NCBI GenBank assembly: GCA_024642705.1
Contig: JAHEAQ010000004.1
Span: 60,523 to 124,522 of the forward strand
Source of the DNA: Bacteroidota bacterium
GTDB taxonomy: Bacteria > Bacteroidota > Bacteroidia > Chitinophagales > Saprospiraceae
Length of the DNA: 64,000 bases
Direction: 5' to 3'
Under the pieces are notes generated by a model. The model was not told the DNA's origin. It did not search any database and saw only the letters and a list, made by a program, of their open reading frames with translations. Positions 1 to 9,195 of the stretch are shown here, one piece after another (within the stretch, counting starts at the first letter, position 1; each line of letters begins with the position of its first letter). The translations under genes and the position numbers were made by a program.

Positions 1-289
1 CGTCTTTATATCTTTGAGAAAGACAACCTGTAACATATAATTTTTGAACATTACCTGCTTTCTTCTCTTCAGCATAACTAAGTATGGTGTTGATGCTTTC
101 TTCTTTTGCCAAATCAATAAAACCACAAGTATTGATAATTACAATATCTGAATTTTCTTCTGCCTCATGCTGGACTTCAAAATCATTCCCTTTTAATTGA
201 GTGATGATATTTTCAGAATCTACAAGGTTTTTACTGCAACCTAAAGTGATCACATTCACTTTTTCTTTTCTTAGCGTTTTAGTTTTCAT
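1..289 (-). CDS. rimO: Ribosomal protein S12 methylthiotransferase RimO, N-terminal part (runs off left edge)
   Basis: Only the first 96 codons are in the window; the gene continues past base 1. The visible part is the N-terminal methylthiotransferase (UPF0004) domain. It opens with VNVITLGCSKNLVDSE, a near-signature RimO sequence, and then shows NTCGF and VTGCLS. In this family those three cysteines hold the auxiliary 4Fe-4S cluster; the radical-SAM CxxxCxxC motif and TRAM domain lie outside the window. RimO adds a methylthio group to an aspartate of ribosomal protein S12. The ATG at 287-289 is preceded after 5 nt by a TAtaTTTG box. MiaB is the main alternative, but GCSKNLVDSE favours RimO. 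Confidence 0.9.
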   Translation of the reverse strand, partial: MKTKTLRKEKVNVITLGCSKNLVDSENIITQLKGNDFEVQHEAEENSDIVIINTCGFIDLAKEESINTILSYAEEKKAGNVQKLYVTGCLSQRYKD

Positions 290-294
290 TGCCA

Positions 295-302
295 CAAATA
301 TA
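295..302 (-). promoter_or_regulatory. Candidate -7 box for rimO
   Basis: TATATTTG on the minus strand fits the Bacteroidota -7 consensus TAnnTTTG and ends 5 nt before the rimO ATG. No good -33 TTG is seen at the usual spacing. If used, it would give a leaderless or nearly leaderless mRNA. Confidence 0.4.
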
Positions 303-350
303 GTTATACCTAATGTAAAATATAGTATTTAAAGGTTTCGTTATTTGAAA

Positions 351-1040
351 ATGAAATATGTATTCACTTCTATAATTTTCTTTTATATTATTTCTGCTCA
401 TGCTCAATTGGGGATTAATTTTCGATATCAAAATATGAATCCAAGTCTTTGGAAAGAACAAGCCAATATTAATAACTTATTCGCTTCAAATTATGAGCTT
501 GGTTTAGATTATTGGTTGAGATTAAAAAATTATAGAATTGAATTTATGCCAGAACTTTTTGCAAGCAGATCTGGTACGAATACTCAAAATATTAATTATT
601 CCTTTCAGAGTGTAGGAATAGCTGCGAATACAAATTTTTACATCTTTGATTTTATTGGTGATTGCAATTGCCCCACATTTTCAAAAGATGGTAATTTCTT
701 CTCAAAAGGTTTCTTTCTTTCCTTAGCTCCTATTTTAGAATATCAACAAAAGCAATTAAAGTTCGATTTTGAAAATAATAAATTCGACAATGACTTAAAT
801 TTTGCTTTTTCAATCGGTGCAGGTTTGGATATTGGTATTTTAGACCTTATTACAATTTCTCCATTTGTTAGATATAAGATGTTTCCAAGCATTTCTTGGA
901 ATGGTTTTGCTGAGGCGCATTCTTTGGTTAACCAAACAGACAAATCTTACAATATAAATTATCTGCAACTTGGACTCAGGCTTGGATTTCGACCTGATTA
1001 TATTAGAGAGCAAAATAAATTCAAAAATAAACGCCGATAG
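351..1040 (+). CDS. Exported outer-membrane beta-barrel-like protein
   Basis: A 229-residue protein with a clear signal peptide (MKYVFTSIIFFYIISAHAQ) and then alternating hydrophobic/polar segments typical of a small outer-membrane beta-barrel, such as LGINFRYQNMNP near the start and YLQLGLRLGFRPDY near the end. The last strand is followed by a basic tail (KFKNKRR). I chose ATG 351 because a TTG two codons upstream adds nothing to the signal peptide. It is divergent from rimO and converges on the TrmH gene. No specific function can be read; a PorT-like or OmpW-like barrel is possible. Confidence 0.65.
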   Translation: MKYVFTSIIFFYIISAHAQLGINFRYQNMNPSLWKEQANINNLFASNYELGLDYWLRLKNYRIEFMPELFASRSGTNTQNINYSFQSVGIAANTNFYIFDFIGDCNCPTFSKDGNFFSKGFFLSLAPILEYQQKQLKFDFENNKFDNDLNFAFSIGAGLDIGILDLITISPFVRYKMFPSISWNGFAEAHSLVNQTDKSYNINYLQLGLRLGFRPDYIREQNKFKNKRR

Positions 1041-1055
1041 CTAACATTCATTTTT

Positions 1056-1598
1056 TCATTTCGCATGAAAATGTTTAGCAAATGCATGAATAATGATACC
1101 TGCACAGACAGATACATTTAAAGAATGTTTAGTTCCGTATTGTTTAATTTCAATAAAAGTGTCGATTAATGGAAGTAAATTTTCATGAATCCCTTCCACT
1201 TCATTTCCCAAAACAATAGCATATTTTGAAGAGGTATCCACCTTAAAAGATTCAATTTCTATTGAATTATTGGTCTGTTCAATGCCTATAATTACATAAT
1301 TTTGTTTTTTTAACTCCTCAATTGCTAATTCACTATTTTCATAATATTCCCAATCTACAGAATTATTGGCACCGATTGCAGTTTTGAGAATTTCTTTGTG
1401 TGGGGGTGTTGAGGTAATGCCACACAGACACATTTTTTGTATTAAATATGCATCAGAAGTTCTAAAAATTGAACCTACATTCAGTCCTGATCTAATGCTG
1501 TCAAGTACTATAACAATAGGAATTTTATCAATATTTTTAAATTCACTAAGGTCAATCCTGTTCAGTTCTTCTAATTTAAGTTTACGAACGTCTTTCAT
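1056..1598 (-). CDS. TrmH/SpoU-family RNA 2'-O-methyltransferase
   Basis: A 180-residue SPOUT methyltransferase. The three family motifs are visible: motif 1 around SGLNVGSIFRTSDA (about residues 37-50), motif 2 LGNEVEGI (about 130-137) and motif 3 IKQYGTKHSLNVSVCAGI (about 151-168), which form the knotted SAM site. The family 2'-O-methylates tRNA or rRNA; the target cannot be told here. It lacks the N-terminal substrate-binding extension of longer family members. It is the last gene of a pyrG-glycosyltransferase-TrmH run, and its start overlaps the end of the upstream gene by 17 bp, so translational coupling is likely. Confidence 0.88.
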   Translation of the reverse strand: MKDVRKLKLEELNRIDLSEFKNIDKIPIVIVLDSIRSGLNVGSIFRTSDAYLIQKMCLCGITSTPPHKEILKTAIGANNSVDWEYYENSELAIEELKKQNYVIIGIEQTNNSIEIESFKVDTSSKYAIVLGNEVEGIHENLLPLIDTFIEIKQYGTKHSLNVSVCAGIIIHAFAKHFHAK

Positions 1599-2964
1599 AC
1601 AATTTTAAGTCAATGTTGTTTTTTTTCAAACTAAAAATTAGTTTGAAATGGTTTTCTATATAGCTCAAATCTGAATCTTTGAAATCGTTCATTACTTTTG
1701 AATAAAGTATATATTTATCGAGTGAAAGATCTGCTTCTTTAAAGCTTATAAATGAATCGTTTAAGTGTAAATACTTGGAGTCTGACTTTAAAGGAAATTC
1801 AGTGCCAATTTCATTTGGATCAATGTTATTTTCTAATATCAAATCGTACATATCATGCGTCAATTTATAAAAAGGAACATGGGCATAACTGACATCCCAT
1901 CCTTGAGAAATAGTAACAGGATAAACCCACCAATTACCAGAGAAAAGTAGCAATAGGGAAATAATTCCAATTTTATAGTATTTAGAATCAAAAATCAATT
2001 TCATAAACAAAATGGAAATTAGCAGGTAAATAGGCATAAAATATCTGTGCGCTGATAAATATTTAAATCCAGCTACTGGTATCACAAAAACTATAGTAAA
2101 TGCCAAAAGGTATGAAAAGAGCGTTTTATATTTTTCATTCCATATTTGATTTTTAATCTTATATGCAATGAATAGAATTGGAATTATTATAAAAACATTC
2201 CCAAAATCTAATATTCTCCATGTGATAATTCCCAAATTATAAATGTAACCTTTGAAATTAACCATATTAAAACTTTCAATCCATGGCGAATCTTTATGAA
2301 AACCCAGCCATTTATTATGTAAGTAATGAGCAACAAAAAAAATCAAAGTAAATATCGCAGCTAAGGAATATTTATAAAGCTGTTTATAATCAATTTTTAT
2401 ATTGCTGATAATTGCAAATAAAAATTCTCCAACAAATAAAGCAAATACAGTCATCATTCCGCGCATGCTTAGCATGCTTAACCCAAGGCAAGAAATTGCA
2501 AACAACCAGTTTTGCTCTTTAATTTTGGAATTTATGGAAAGAAGAATAAAAAATACAAGCAAATTGTCAGGACTTACAAGTAAAGAATGGCCTAAAAAAA
2601 TTGGATTCAATAGCAAAATAAGAGGCAGAAGGAAAGCATATTTTTTATTTAGAATATAATTCCCCAACTTTTGAGCTTGGAATATTGTACCTAAAACCAC
2701 AATAATCATTATTAGATGACCAATCATCAAAGACTTTCCGAAAACTTTCCATATAAATGCTAAGAAAATTCCAAAAAAAGGAGGGTGACCACTATTTATA
2801 TTTTCAGGAAGAAAAAAGCTTGAAAAATTATTATCATAGAAGAAATAAGCCTGCTTTGAAGACAATTGTATGGTATCCCAGAAAAAAAAATTATTTATAT
2901 TAAATAAGAGAATAGTTACCCAAAGGAAAGGAATAATCCAATTTTTCAAACTCCAATTGGGCAT
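1582..2964 (-). CDS. Polytopic membrane glycosyltransferase, ArnT/PMT_2-like
   Basis: A 460-residue protein with about ten hydrophobic segments and a short soluble tail. The N-terminal loop carries FFWDTIQLSSKQAYFF and then NSGHPPFFGIFLAFIW. The acidic residue after the first helix and the HPP-type loop before the next helix are typical of GT-C enzymes that use polyprenyl-phosphate sugars (ArnT/PMT, GT39/GT83-like). It probably transfers a sugar at the periplasmic face; the acceptor is unknown. It starts 10 bp after pyrG and overlaps the TrmH gene by 17 bp, so the three genes form an operon. Confidence 0.7.
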   Translation of the reverse strand: MPNWSLKNWIIPFLWVTILLFNINNFFFWDTIQLSSKQAYFFYDNNFSSFFLPENINSGHPPFFGIFLAFIWKVFGKSLMIGHLIMIIVVLGTIFQAQKLGNYILNKKYAFLLPLILLLNPIFLGHSLLVSPDNLLVFFILLSINSKIKEQNWLFAISCLGLSMLSMRGMMTVFALFVGEFLFAIISNIKIDYKQLYKYSLAAIFTLIFFVAHYLHNKWLGFHKDSPWIESFNMVNFKGYIYNLGIITWRILDFGNVFIIIPILFIAYKIKNQIWNEKYKTLFSYLLAFTIVFVIPVAGFKYLSAHRYFMPIYLLISILFMKLIFDSKYYKIGIISLLLLFSGNWWVYPVTISQGWDVSYAHVPFYKLTHDMYDLILENNIDPNEIGTEFPLKSDSKYLHLNDSFISFKEADLSLDKYILYSKVMNDFKDSDLSYIENHFKLIFSLKKNNIDLKLYERRS

Positions 2965-2974
2965 TATTGCAGCA

Positions 2975-4630
<1,656 letters not shown>

Positions 4631-4653
4631 TCAGATGATGACGTTACGGGATA

Positions 4654-4661
4654 CAAAGGTA
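4654..4661 (-). promoter_or_regulatory. Candidate -7 box for the pyrG operon
   Basis: TACCTTTG on the minus strand matches TAnnTTTG and would give a leader of about 30 nt before pyrG. No clear TTG is seen at -33, so this is a single-box call. Confidence 0.45.
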
Positions 4662-4728
4662 AGATTTGTAAAGCTTGTAATGGTCATATATGACAAAGAA
4701 TTTTAAATATTAATAATTGATGATAAAG

Positions 4729-4759
4729 TTTTGCAAAAGAAATCTAGGTCTTACCTTTG
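4729..4759 (+). promoter_or_regulatory. Bacteroidota-type promoter abutting the MOSC gene
   Basis: TTTTG at 4729-4733 and TACCTTTG at 4752-4759 are separated by 18 bp, a good match to the Bacteroidota pattern (TTTG, about 19 bp, TAnnTTTG). The -7 box ends 5 nt before the ATG at 4765, so transcription should start at or next to the start codon. This argues against the in-frame TTG/ATG codons at 4717-4722, which lie upstream of the promoter. Confidence 0.6.
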
Positions 4760-4764
4760 ATTTC

Positions 4765-5562
4765 ATGGTGGTTAAAGAAATTATTATTTATCCAATTAAA
4801 TCTTTAGGTGGCATTAATACAGACCGTGCTATTGCAAATGAAAAAGGGCTTGAGCACGATAGAAGAATGATGCTAGTAGATTCTAATGGTCGTTTTTTAT
4901 CACAGCGAGAACGGCATGAAATGGCATTAATCGGCGCAGAATTTGCAGAAAATGGATTTAAATTTTACAACAAACAAAATCCAGAGGATTCGATTATTAT
5001 TCCAAATGATCCAGATTTAGAAAAAGAACTCAATGTCACTGTTTGGGACGATCAATTCTCAGCAATGGCTTTATCTAATAACTATAACAATTGGTTCAAA
5101 AATATGCTAAATATTGATGCTCAATTGGTTAAAATGAATGATTTAAGTTTAAGATACAAATCTATCAAAACTAAAAAGAAAAAAACTTTGGTAAGTTTGG
5201 CTGACGGATATCCGTATCTTTTTATTTCCCAATCTTCGCTAAATGATCTTAATAGCAGATTGGAAGTGGATATTCCAATGAATAGATTTCGACCAAATAT
5301 TGTTTTTGACCAATGCGAATCCTATGATGAGGAACTTCTGGAAACCTTTCAAATAAACAATTGCAAATTTGAAATGATAAAACCATGTGCAAGATGTGTA
5401 ATTACGACCATTAATCAAAAAACAGGTGAAAAATTAGTGGAACCGTTAAAAACACTGTCTAATTATAAAAGAGTAGGAAACAAAATTTTTTTTGGTATGA
5501 ATGCAATTTGTCTTGACAAAGGTAAAATTGAAATTGGAGACGAAATAATTCCAATAATTTAG
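4765..5562 (+). CDS. MOSC-domain molybdenum-cofactor protein, YcbX/mARC-like
   Basis: A 265-residue protein with an N-terminal MOSC_N beta-barrel (VVKEIIIYPIKSLGGI, then AIANEKGLEHDRRMMLVD) and a C-terminal MOSC domain (MNRFRPNIVFD, then KPCARCVITTIN). The cysteine in the last motif corresponds to the residue that holds molybdenum in mARC/YcbX enzymes. That family reduces N-hydroxylated compounds and needs a reductase partner; none is fused or adjacent here. ATG 4765 was chosen because homologues begin at the YPIKS strand and because a promoter sits immediately in front of it. Confidence 0.85.
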   Translation: MVVKEIIIYPIKSLGGINTDRAIANEKGLEHDRRMMLVDSNGRFLSQRERHEMALIGAEFAENGFKFYNKQNPEDSIIIPNDPDLEKELNVTVWDDQFSAMALSNNYNNWFKNMLNIDAQLVKMNDLSLRYKSIKTKKKKTLVSLADGYPYLFISQSSLNDLNSRLEVDIPMNRFRPNIVFDQCESYDEELLETFQINNCKFEMIKPCARCVITTINQKTGEKLVEPLKTLSNYKRVGNKIFFGMNAICLDKGKIEIGDEIIPII

Positions 5563-5620
5563 AATTCCAATAAATATTTGCTTTTTTTACATATTAAACT
5601 TGTAATTAATATATAATACA

Positions 5621-6349
5621 ATGAAAATAAAAAATATTATAATAATTTTCCTTATAGGATTTGGTTTTCAATCTTTAAATGCACAAAAAGTATTATTGTG
5701 GCTTGATGCTGGTGTAAAAGGAAGTTATGGTCCCAACATGATGGTGAATACCGACATCCTGAATGGTACCAATTATACACCCAAATTAAATGGTTCGTAT
5801 TCTGCTGGTGCTAAATTTGGATTGAATTTTGGCGAATATTATGCACTTACAATTGATGGAATGTACTCTCAATTCAAAGAACAATTTACCTATAAGCAAG
5901 ATCAATCCTCTTCTCCAGTAATCAATGAATACAGGTGGAGTAACATAGATCTCTATCCAATGTTTAGATACAATCGTACCATAAATTATGTTGAATTTGG
6001 TCCTAGAATAGCATATTTACAAAATATGCGTCAAGCAAATGCAACCTCAAGTTTTACAGATGTCACTTCAGATTTTAATTCAACTAATATATCAGCAGTT
6101 TTAGGTTTCGGATGGTATGCAGCAGGTGATGATGCCTTTACGATAATTGTAGGCGCAAGATTAGGATATCAAATCGGTGAATTTGTTTCAGATGCGGGGC
6201 TTGCAAATAACCAAATCAAATTAGGAATAGTGGAAGGAAACGCTTCAACCAATCCTGCTTTTGTTCATCTGGTTTTTGAATTGAATTGGGGATTAGGATA
6301 TTATGCGAAAACAGTTTGCGGAGGTAGAGCAAGATTTTTCAGATTCTAA
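5621..6349 (+). CDS. Exported outer-membrane beta-barrel protein
   Basis: A 242-residue protein with a signal peptide (MKIKNIIIIFLIGFGFQSLNAQ) followed by a series of amphipathic strands, such as SAGAKFGLNFGEYYALTID, YVEFGPRIAYLQNM and IIVGARLGYQIGEF. It ends in a Cys-containing, Arg-rich and aromatic tail (GGRARFFRF); the terminal Phe is the usual BAM recognition feature. This is a small outer-membrane barrel of the OMP_b-brl type with no readable specific function. It stands alone between the MOSC and aminotransferase genes. Confidence 0.65.
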   Translation: MKIKNIIIIFLIGFGFQSLNAQKVLLWLDAGVKGSYGPNMMVNTDILNGTNYTPKLNGSYSAGAKFGLNFGEYYALTIDGMYSQFKEQFTYKQDQSSSPVINEYRWSNIDLYPMFRYNRTINYVEFGPRIAYLQNMRQANATSSFTDVTSDFNSTNISAVLGFGWYAAGDDAFTIIVGARLGYQIGEFVSDAGLANNQIKLGIVEGNASTNPAFVHLVFELNWGLGYYAKTVCGGRARFFRF

Positions 6350-6441
6350 TTTGTGCTTTCTTAAATAAAATTACAAATCATTTAAGATTTTGATTTCAAT
6401 TTTTAATATTTTCTAAGTAGCTTAGTGAAAATTCTCTAAAT

Positions 6442-7554
6442 ATGGATCGTAGAAATTGGTTTAAAACAGCCTCAATAGCTGGTGGAGCATTAGCTTTAAA
6501 TCCTCTAATAAAGCTAAATTTCCTGAATGAATTTAGGCACCCTCTTGATGATGGGAGTAATGGACTTGCTAGACTATGTTACAATGAAAATCCGTATGGG
6601 CCATCCCAAATAGTTCGAAAGGGCATTATTGATGCTTTTGATATTTCCCACATGTACCCATTTGCATATATTGAAGAGTTCGCTCAAGTTCTTGCCAAAA
6701 AACACGGAGTAACGCGTGAACATATTGTATTAACTGCAGGATCTAGAGAAGGTCTTAATGCAACAGCATTAACATTTTCAGATAGTGGAGGGAATATTGT
6801 TGCTCCTTATCCTACTTATCAATCTATGATGGTTTATGGTGAACAATTAGGCATGCATGTGTATAATGTACCTCTTGATCAAAATTTTCAGCATGATTTA
6901 GATGCAATGGAAAAAAGAGTTACTAGTAGAACAGGTTTTGTTTTTCTTTGCAACCCAAACAATCCAACTGGAAATATTATTCCTGCAGATAAACTTAGAT
7001 CTTTTTGTAAGTCAGTTGCGGGGAGAACCATTTCATTTGTAGATGAAGCTTATATAGACTATGTAACTGATGATTCCTATTCTAGCATGCTTGATTTGGT
7101 TAAAGAAGATCTTAATGTTATTGTTTCAAGGACATTTTCAAAAATATATGGTCTTGCTGGAATTCGAATGGGATATTTGGTTGCTAGACCTGATATTGCA
7201 GAAAGAATTAGGAAAAATTTAATGGCTGCACCAAGTATTCCTGGTCTACAATCTGCAACTGCTGCTGTTGGAGATGATGAATTTTATAAATTTAGTTTCA
7301 ATAAAAACAAAGAAGCCAAAGATATTATCTATCAAACACTAGATAGCTTAGGATTAGAATACATTAAATCAAGCACTAATTTTGTTTTTTTCAAATCAGG
7401 AATGGATATTACCAAACTTAATACCAAAATGAAAGAAAAAGGAGTTTTAGTGGGTAGACCGTTCCCCCCCTTTCTAGATTGGTGCAGAATTTCTACTGGG
7501 AAAACTGAAGACGTAGAAAAATTTAGTGACGCCCTCAAGAAAGTTATGGTTTAA
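6442..7554 (+). CDS. Tat-exported HisC-like PLP aminotransferase (fold type I)
   Basis: A 370-residue class I/II aminotransferase closest in motif to histidinol-phosphate aminotransferase: YNENPYGPS near residue 48, NPNNPTGN near 172, DEAYIDY near 200, and the PLP lysine in RTFSKIYGLAGIRMGY. Before the enzyme is a twin-arginine-like leader, RRNWFKTASIAGGALAL, followed by about 20 residues before the catalytic domain. True HisC is cytoplasmic and there are no his genes nearby, so this is likely an exported transaminase of unknown substrate. A bidirectional terminator follows it. Confidence 0.8.
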   Translation: MDRRNWFKTASIAGGALALNPLIKLNFLNEFRHPLDDGSNGLARLCYNENPYGPSQIVRKGIIDAFDISHMYPFAYIEEFAQVLAKKHGVTREHIVLTAGSREGLNATALTFSDSGGNIVAPYPTYQSMMVYGEQLGMHVYNVPLDQNFQHDLDAMEKRVTSRTGFVFLCNPNNPTGNIIPADKLRSFCKSVAGRTISFVDEAYIDYVTDDSYSSMLDLVKEDLNVIVSRTFSKIYGLAGIRMGYLVARPDIAERIRKNLMAAPSIPGLQSATAAVGDDEFYKFSFNKNKEAKDIIYQTLDSLGLEYIKSSTNFVFFKSGMDITKLNTKMKEKGVLVGRPFPPFLDWCRISTGKTEDVEKFSDALKKVMV

Positions 7555-7577
7555 TGGATGATTAATAATTCTTAATC

Positions 7578-7611
7578 AAAAAAGCCTTTACCATTTGATA
7601 AAGGCTTTTTT
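7578..7611. terminator. Bidirectional intrinsic terminator
   Basis: The arms AAAAAAGCCTTTA (7578-7590) and TAAAGGCTTTTTT (7599-7611) form a 13-bp stem with an 8-nt loop. The A-run and T-run make it functional on both strands. It serves the aminotransferase gene (+) and could stop the broken gene from the other side. Confidence 0.85.
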
Positions 7612-7640
7612 TATGGTATTAACTTATCAGTCGGAAAAAA

Positions 7641-8276
7641 TTATTGCTTGATAAACATTTTAATTGCGCTTTTATTTCCGTTTTCAATGAGTTGTAAAAT
7701 ATATGTTCCTTTACTAAGGTGACTTAATTCAAAATTTTTCTGATTTAATCCATTCGTGAACATAACATTGTCGGTTCGTTGAACAATTTTACCATTCATA
7801 TCTACTATATTAAACCTCAAATTAGTGTTTAATTCAAGTTGGAATTCAATATGCAAGCTATTAATAATCACATTTTGTATCAATTCAAAATCAATTTTGC
7901 TTCTTTTAAATTCATTGGCAATTGAAAGTTCTTCAATAAGTGCTACTCTAAATTCACCGCAAATTTCTTGGTTTGTTACCAAAATAATTTGATCTTCTTC
8001 ATTATACGCTTGGTTTGCCACAATTTCCCACTCATTATCATCAGGTCTTTTTCTAATCTACTATAATATCCCCAAATATTGGGTCATAGTAACGAATCGA
8101 TGTTTTTAATAATCCAATGACTCTTGAAAATGGAAAAGTAAGAATATGGGAAAGAATTTAAATGTACTGGAACAAAAATAACTTGAATTGGAAAAAATAG
8201 ACATTGAGCTATGTTGCCCATAAACAGTGAATAATGTGAGTATTAGAAAGCTAAAAAGAAGGGTAGCTTTTTTCAT
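7641..8276 (-). pseudogene. Remnant of a T9SS-secreted protein gene (signal peptide plus sorting domain)
   Basis: The 5' end (ATG 8274-8276) encodes a clean signal peptide, MKKATLLFSFLILTLFTVYGQ, followed by low-quality sequence and a stop at 8106. The 3' end (up to about 8057) encodes a typical type IX sorting domain: NTNLRFNIVDMNGKIVQ, then LSHLSKGTYILQLI and KMFIKQ. Between them, RYYDPIFGDIIVD reads in one frame and RKRPDDNEWEIVANQ in another, separated by stops near 8057. The best reading is one secreted protein that lost its middle and suffered frameshifts. A GTG at 8021 could start the 3' piece but gives no signal peptide, so it would not be secreted. Confidence 0.7.
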
Positions 8277-8403
8277 ATTGATAATTTTGCATTGAAAAAA
8301 TTCTTGTCTAGCGGTCGACATTCAATTCAAAAATTAACAATAATTTTCGATAAAAGCAAAATTAAGCTAAAAAAGCAAAGCCTATTTGCTCAATTATAAC
8401 TGG

Positions 8404-9105
8404 TTAATCCAAATAAAAATCTAATGTAGATACAACTCTTATCACCTTATCTTTATAAAATTCTTCAGATTCTGTGGATCTGTCTCCAGGAAGAATTTGG
8501 AAAATTCCTTGATTTGCCCTTCTAATTTTACCCACTTTTGCACCAGAAGTGCTTGCAAATTCCTTAGCAGCTTTTTCGGCTTCTTTCGTTGCTTCTGCAA
8601 TCATTTCGGTTTTGATATCTGTAAATTGAGTATAATAGTATTTAGGACCATTGCTCCACTTATCTCCTGACACCAGAACACCACGTTCGATTAAACCAGT
8701 CTTATCTCCTGAAGCCTTTTCGATAGCATCAACATTTTTTGAAGTAACAGTAACCCTCAAATTTGCACTGAATCTATAAGTAGCTTCTTTGTACTCATTC
8801 TCATAAATATTGATGTTATCAGTAATAATTTCACTTTCTGCAAATCCTTTTTCAGTCAAATATGACCTTATTTTTGTTTCTTGACTCGACATTACTGCTC
8901 TTACATCTTCTACAGAATTGGAGCCAAATGAAGTCGATACAGCCATCCAAGCTCTATCAGCATAAACTTCTCTTTCAGATAATCCTTTTACAGTTACATA
9001 ACTCTCAAAAGACCTTGAATCTTTCCAATAAATCCCTAAAATAGCTGAAGAAATTATTAAACCAATTGATAATAAAAGTGCTGCAATGCCTATATTGTTA
9101 TTCAT
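8404..9105 (-). CDS. SIMPL-domain protein (DUF541, YggE-like)
   Basis: A 233-residue protein with an N-terminal membrane anchor or uncleaved signal (AALLLSIGLIISSAILGIYW) and then a SIMPL domain: VTVKGLSEREVYADRAWMAV at the start, ITDNINIYENEY in the middle, EATKEAEKAAKEFASTSGAK in the long helix. YggE-like proteins lie in the periplasm and have been linked to oxidative-stress tolerance and oligomeric ring formation; the molecular role is unsettled. It sits alone, co-directional with the M50-TPR gene upstream. Confidence 0.85.
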   Translation of the reverse strand: MNNNIGIAALLLSIGLIISSAILGIYWKDSRSFESYVTVKGLSEREVYADRAWMAVSTSFGSNSVEDVRAVMSSQETKIRSYLTEKGFAESEIITDNINIYENEYKEATYRFSANLRVTVTSKNVDAIEKASGDKTGLIERGVLVSGDKWSNGPKYYYTQFTDIKTEMIAEATKEAEKAAKEFASTSGAKVGKIRRANQGIFQILPGDRSTESEEFYKDKVIRVVSTLDFYLD

Positions 9106-9195
9106 TTTTAATTAATTTGATAATATGAAAATTGAAATTACAACTATTAAAATTGAAATGAAAATTTTTAAATAAAATGATTTTCAACTTTGATT

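Noticed and set aside
4717..4764. Longer MOSC protein starting at 4717 or 4720
   Set aside because: The extra residues do not resemble the family start, and a good promoter lies between those codons and ATG 4765.
8106..8276. A separate small exported protein gene
   Set aside because: Its signal peptide is good but the residues after it have no protein-like pattern, and a sorting domain on the same strand follows; better read as part of one broken gene.
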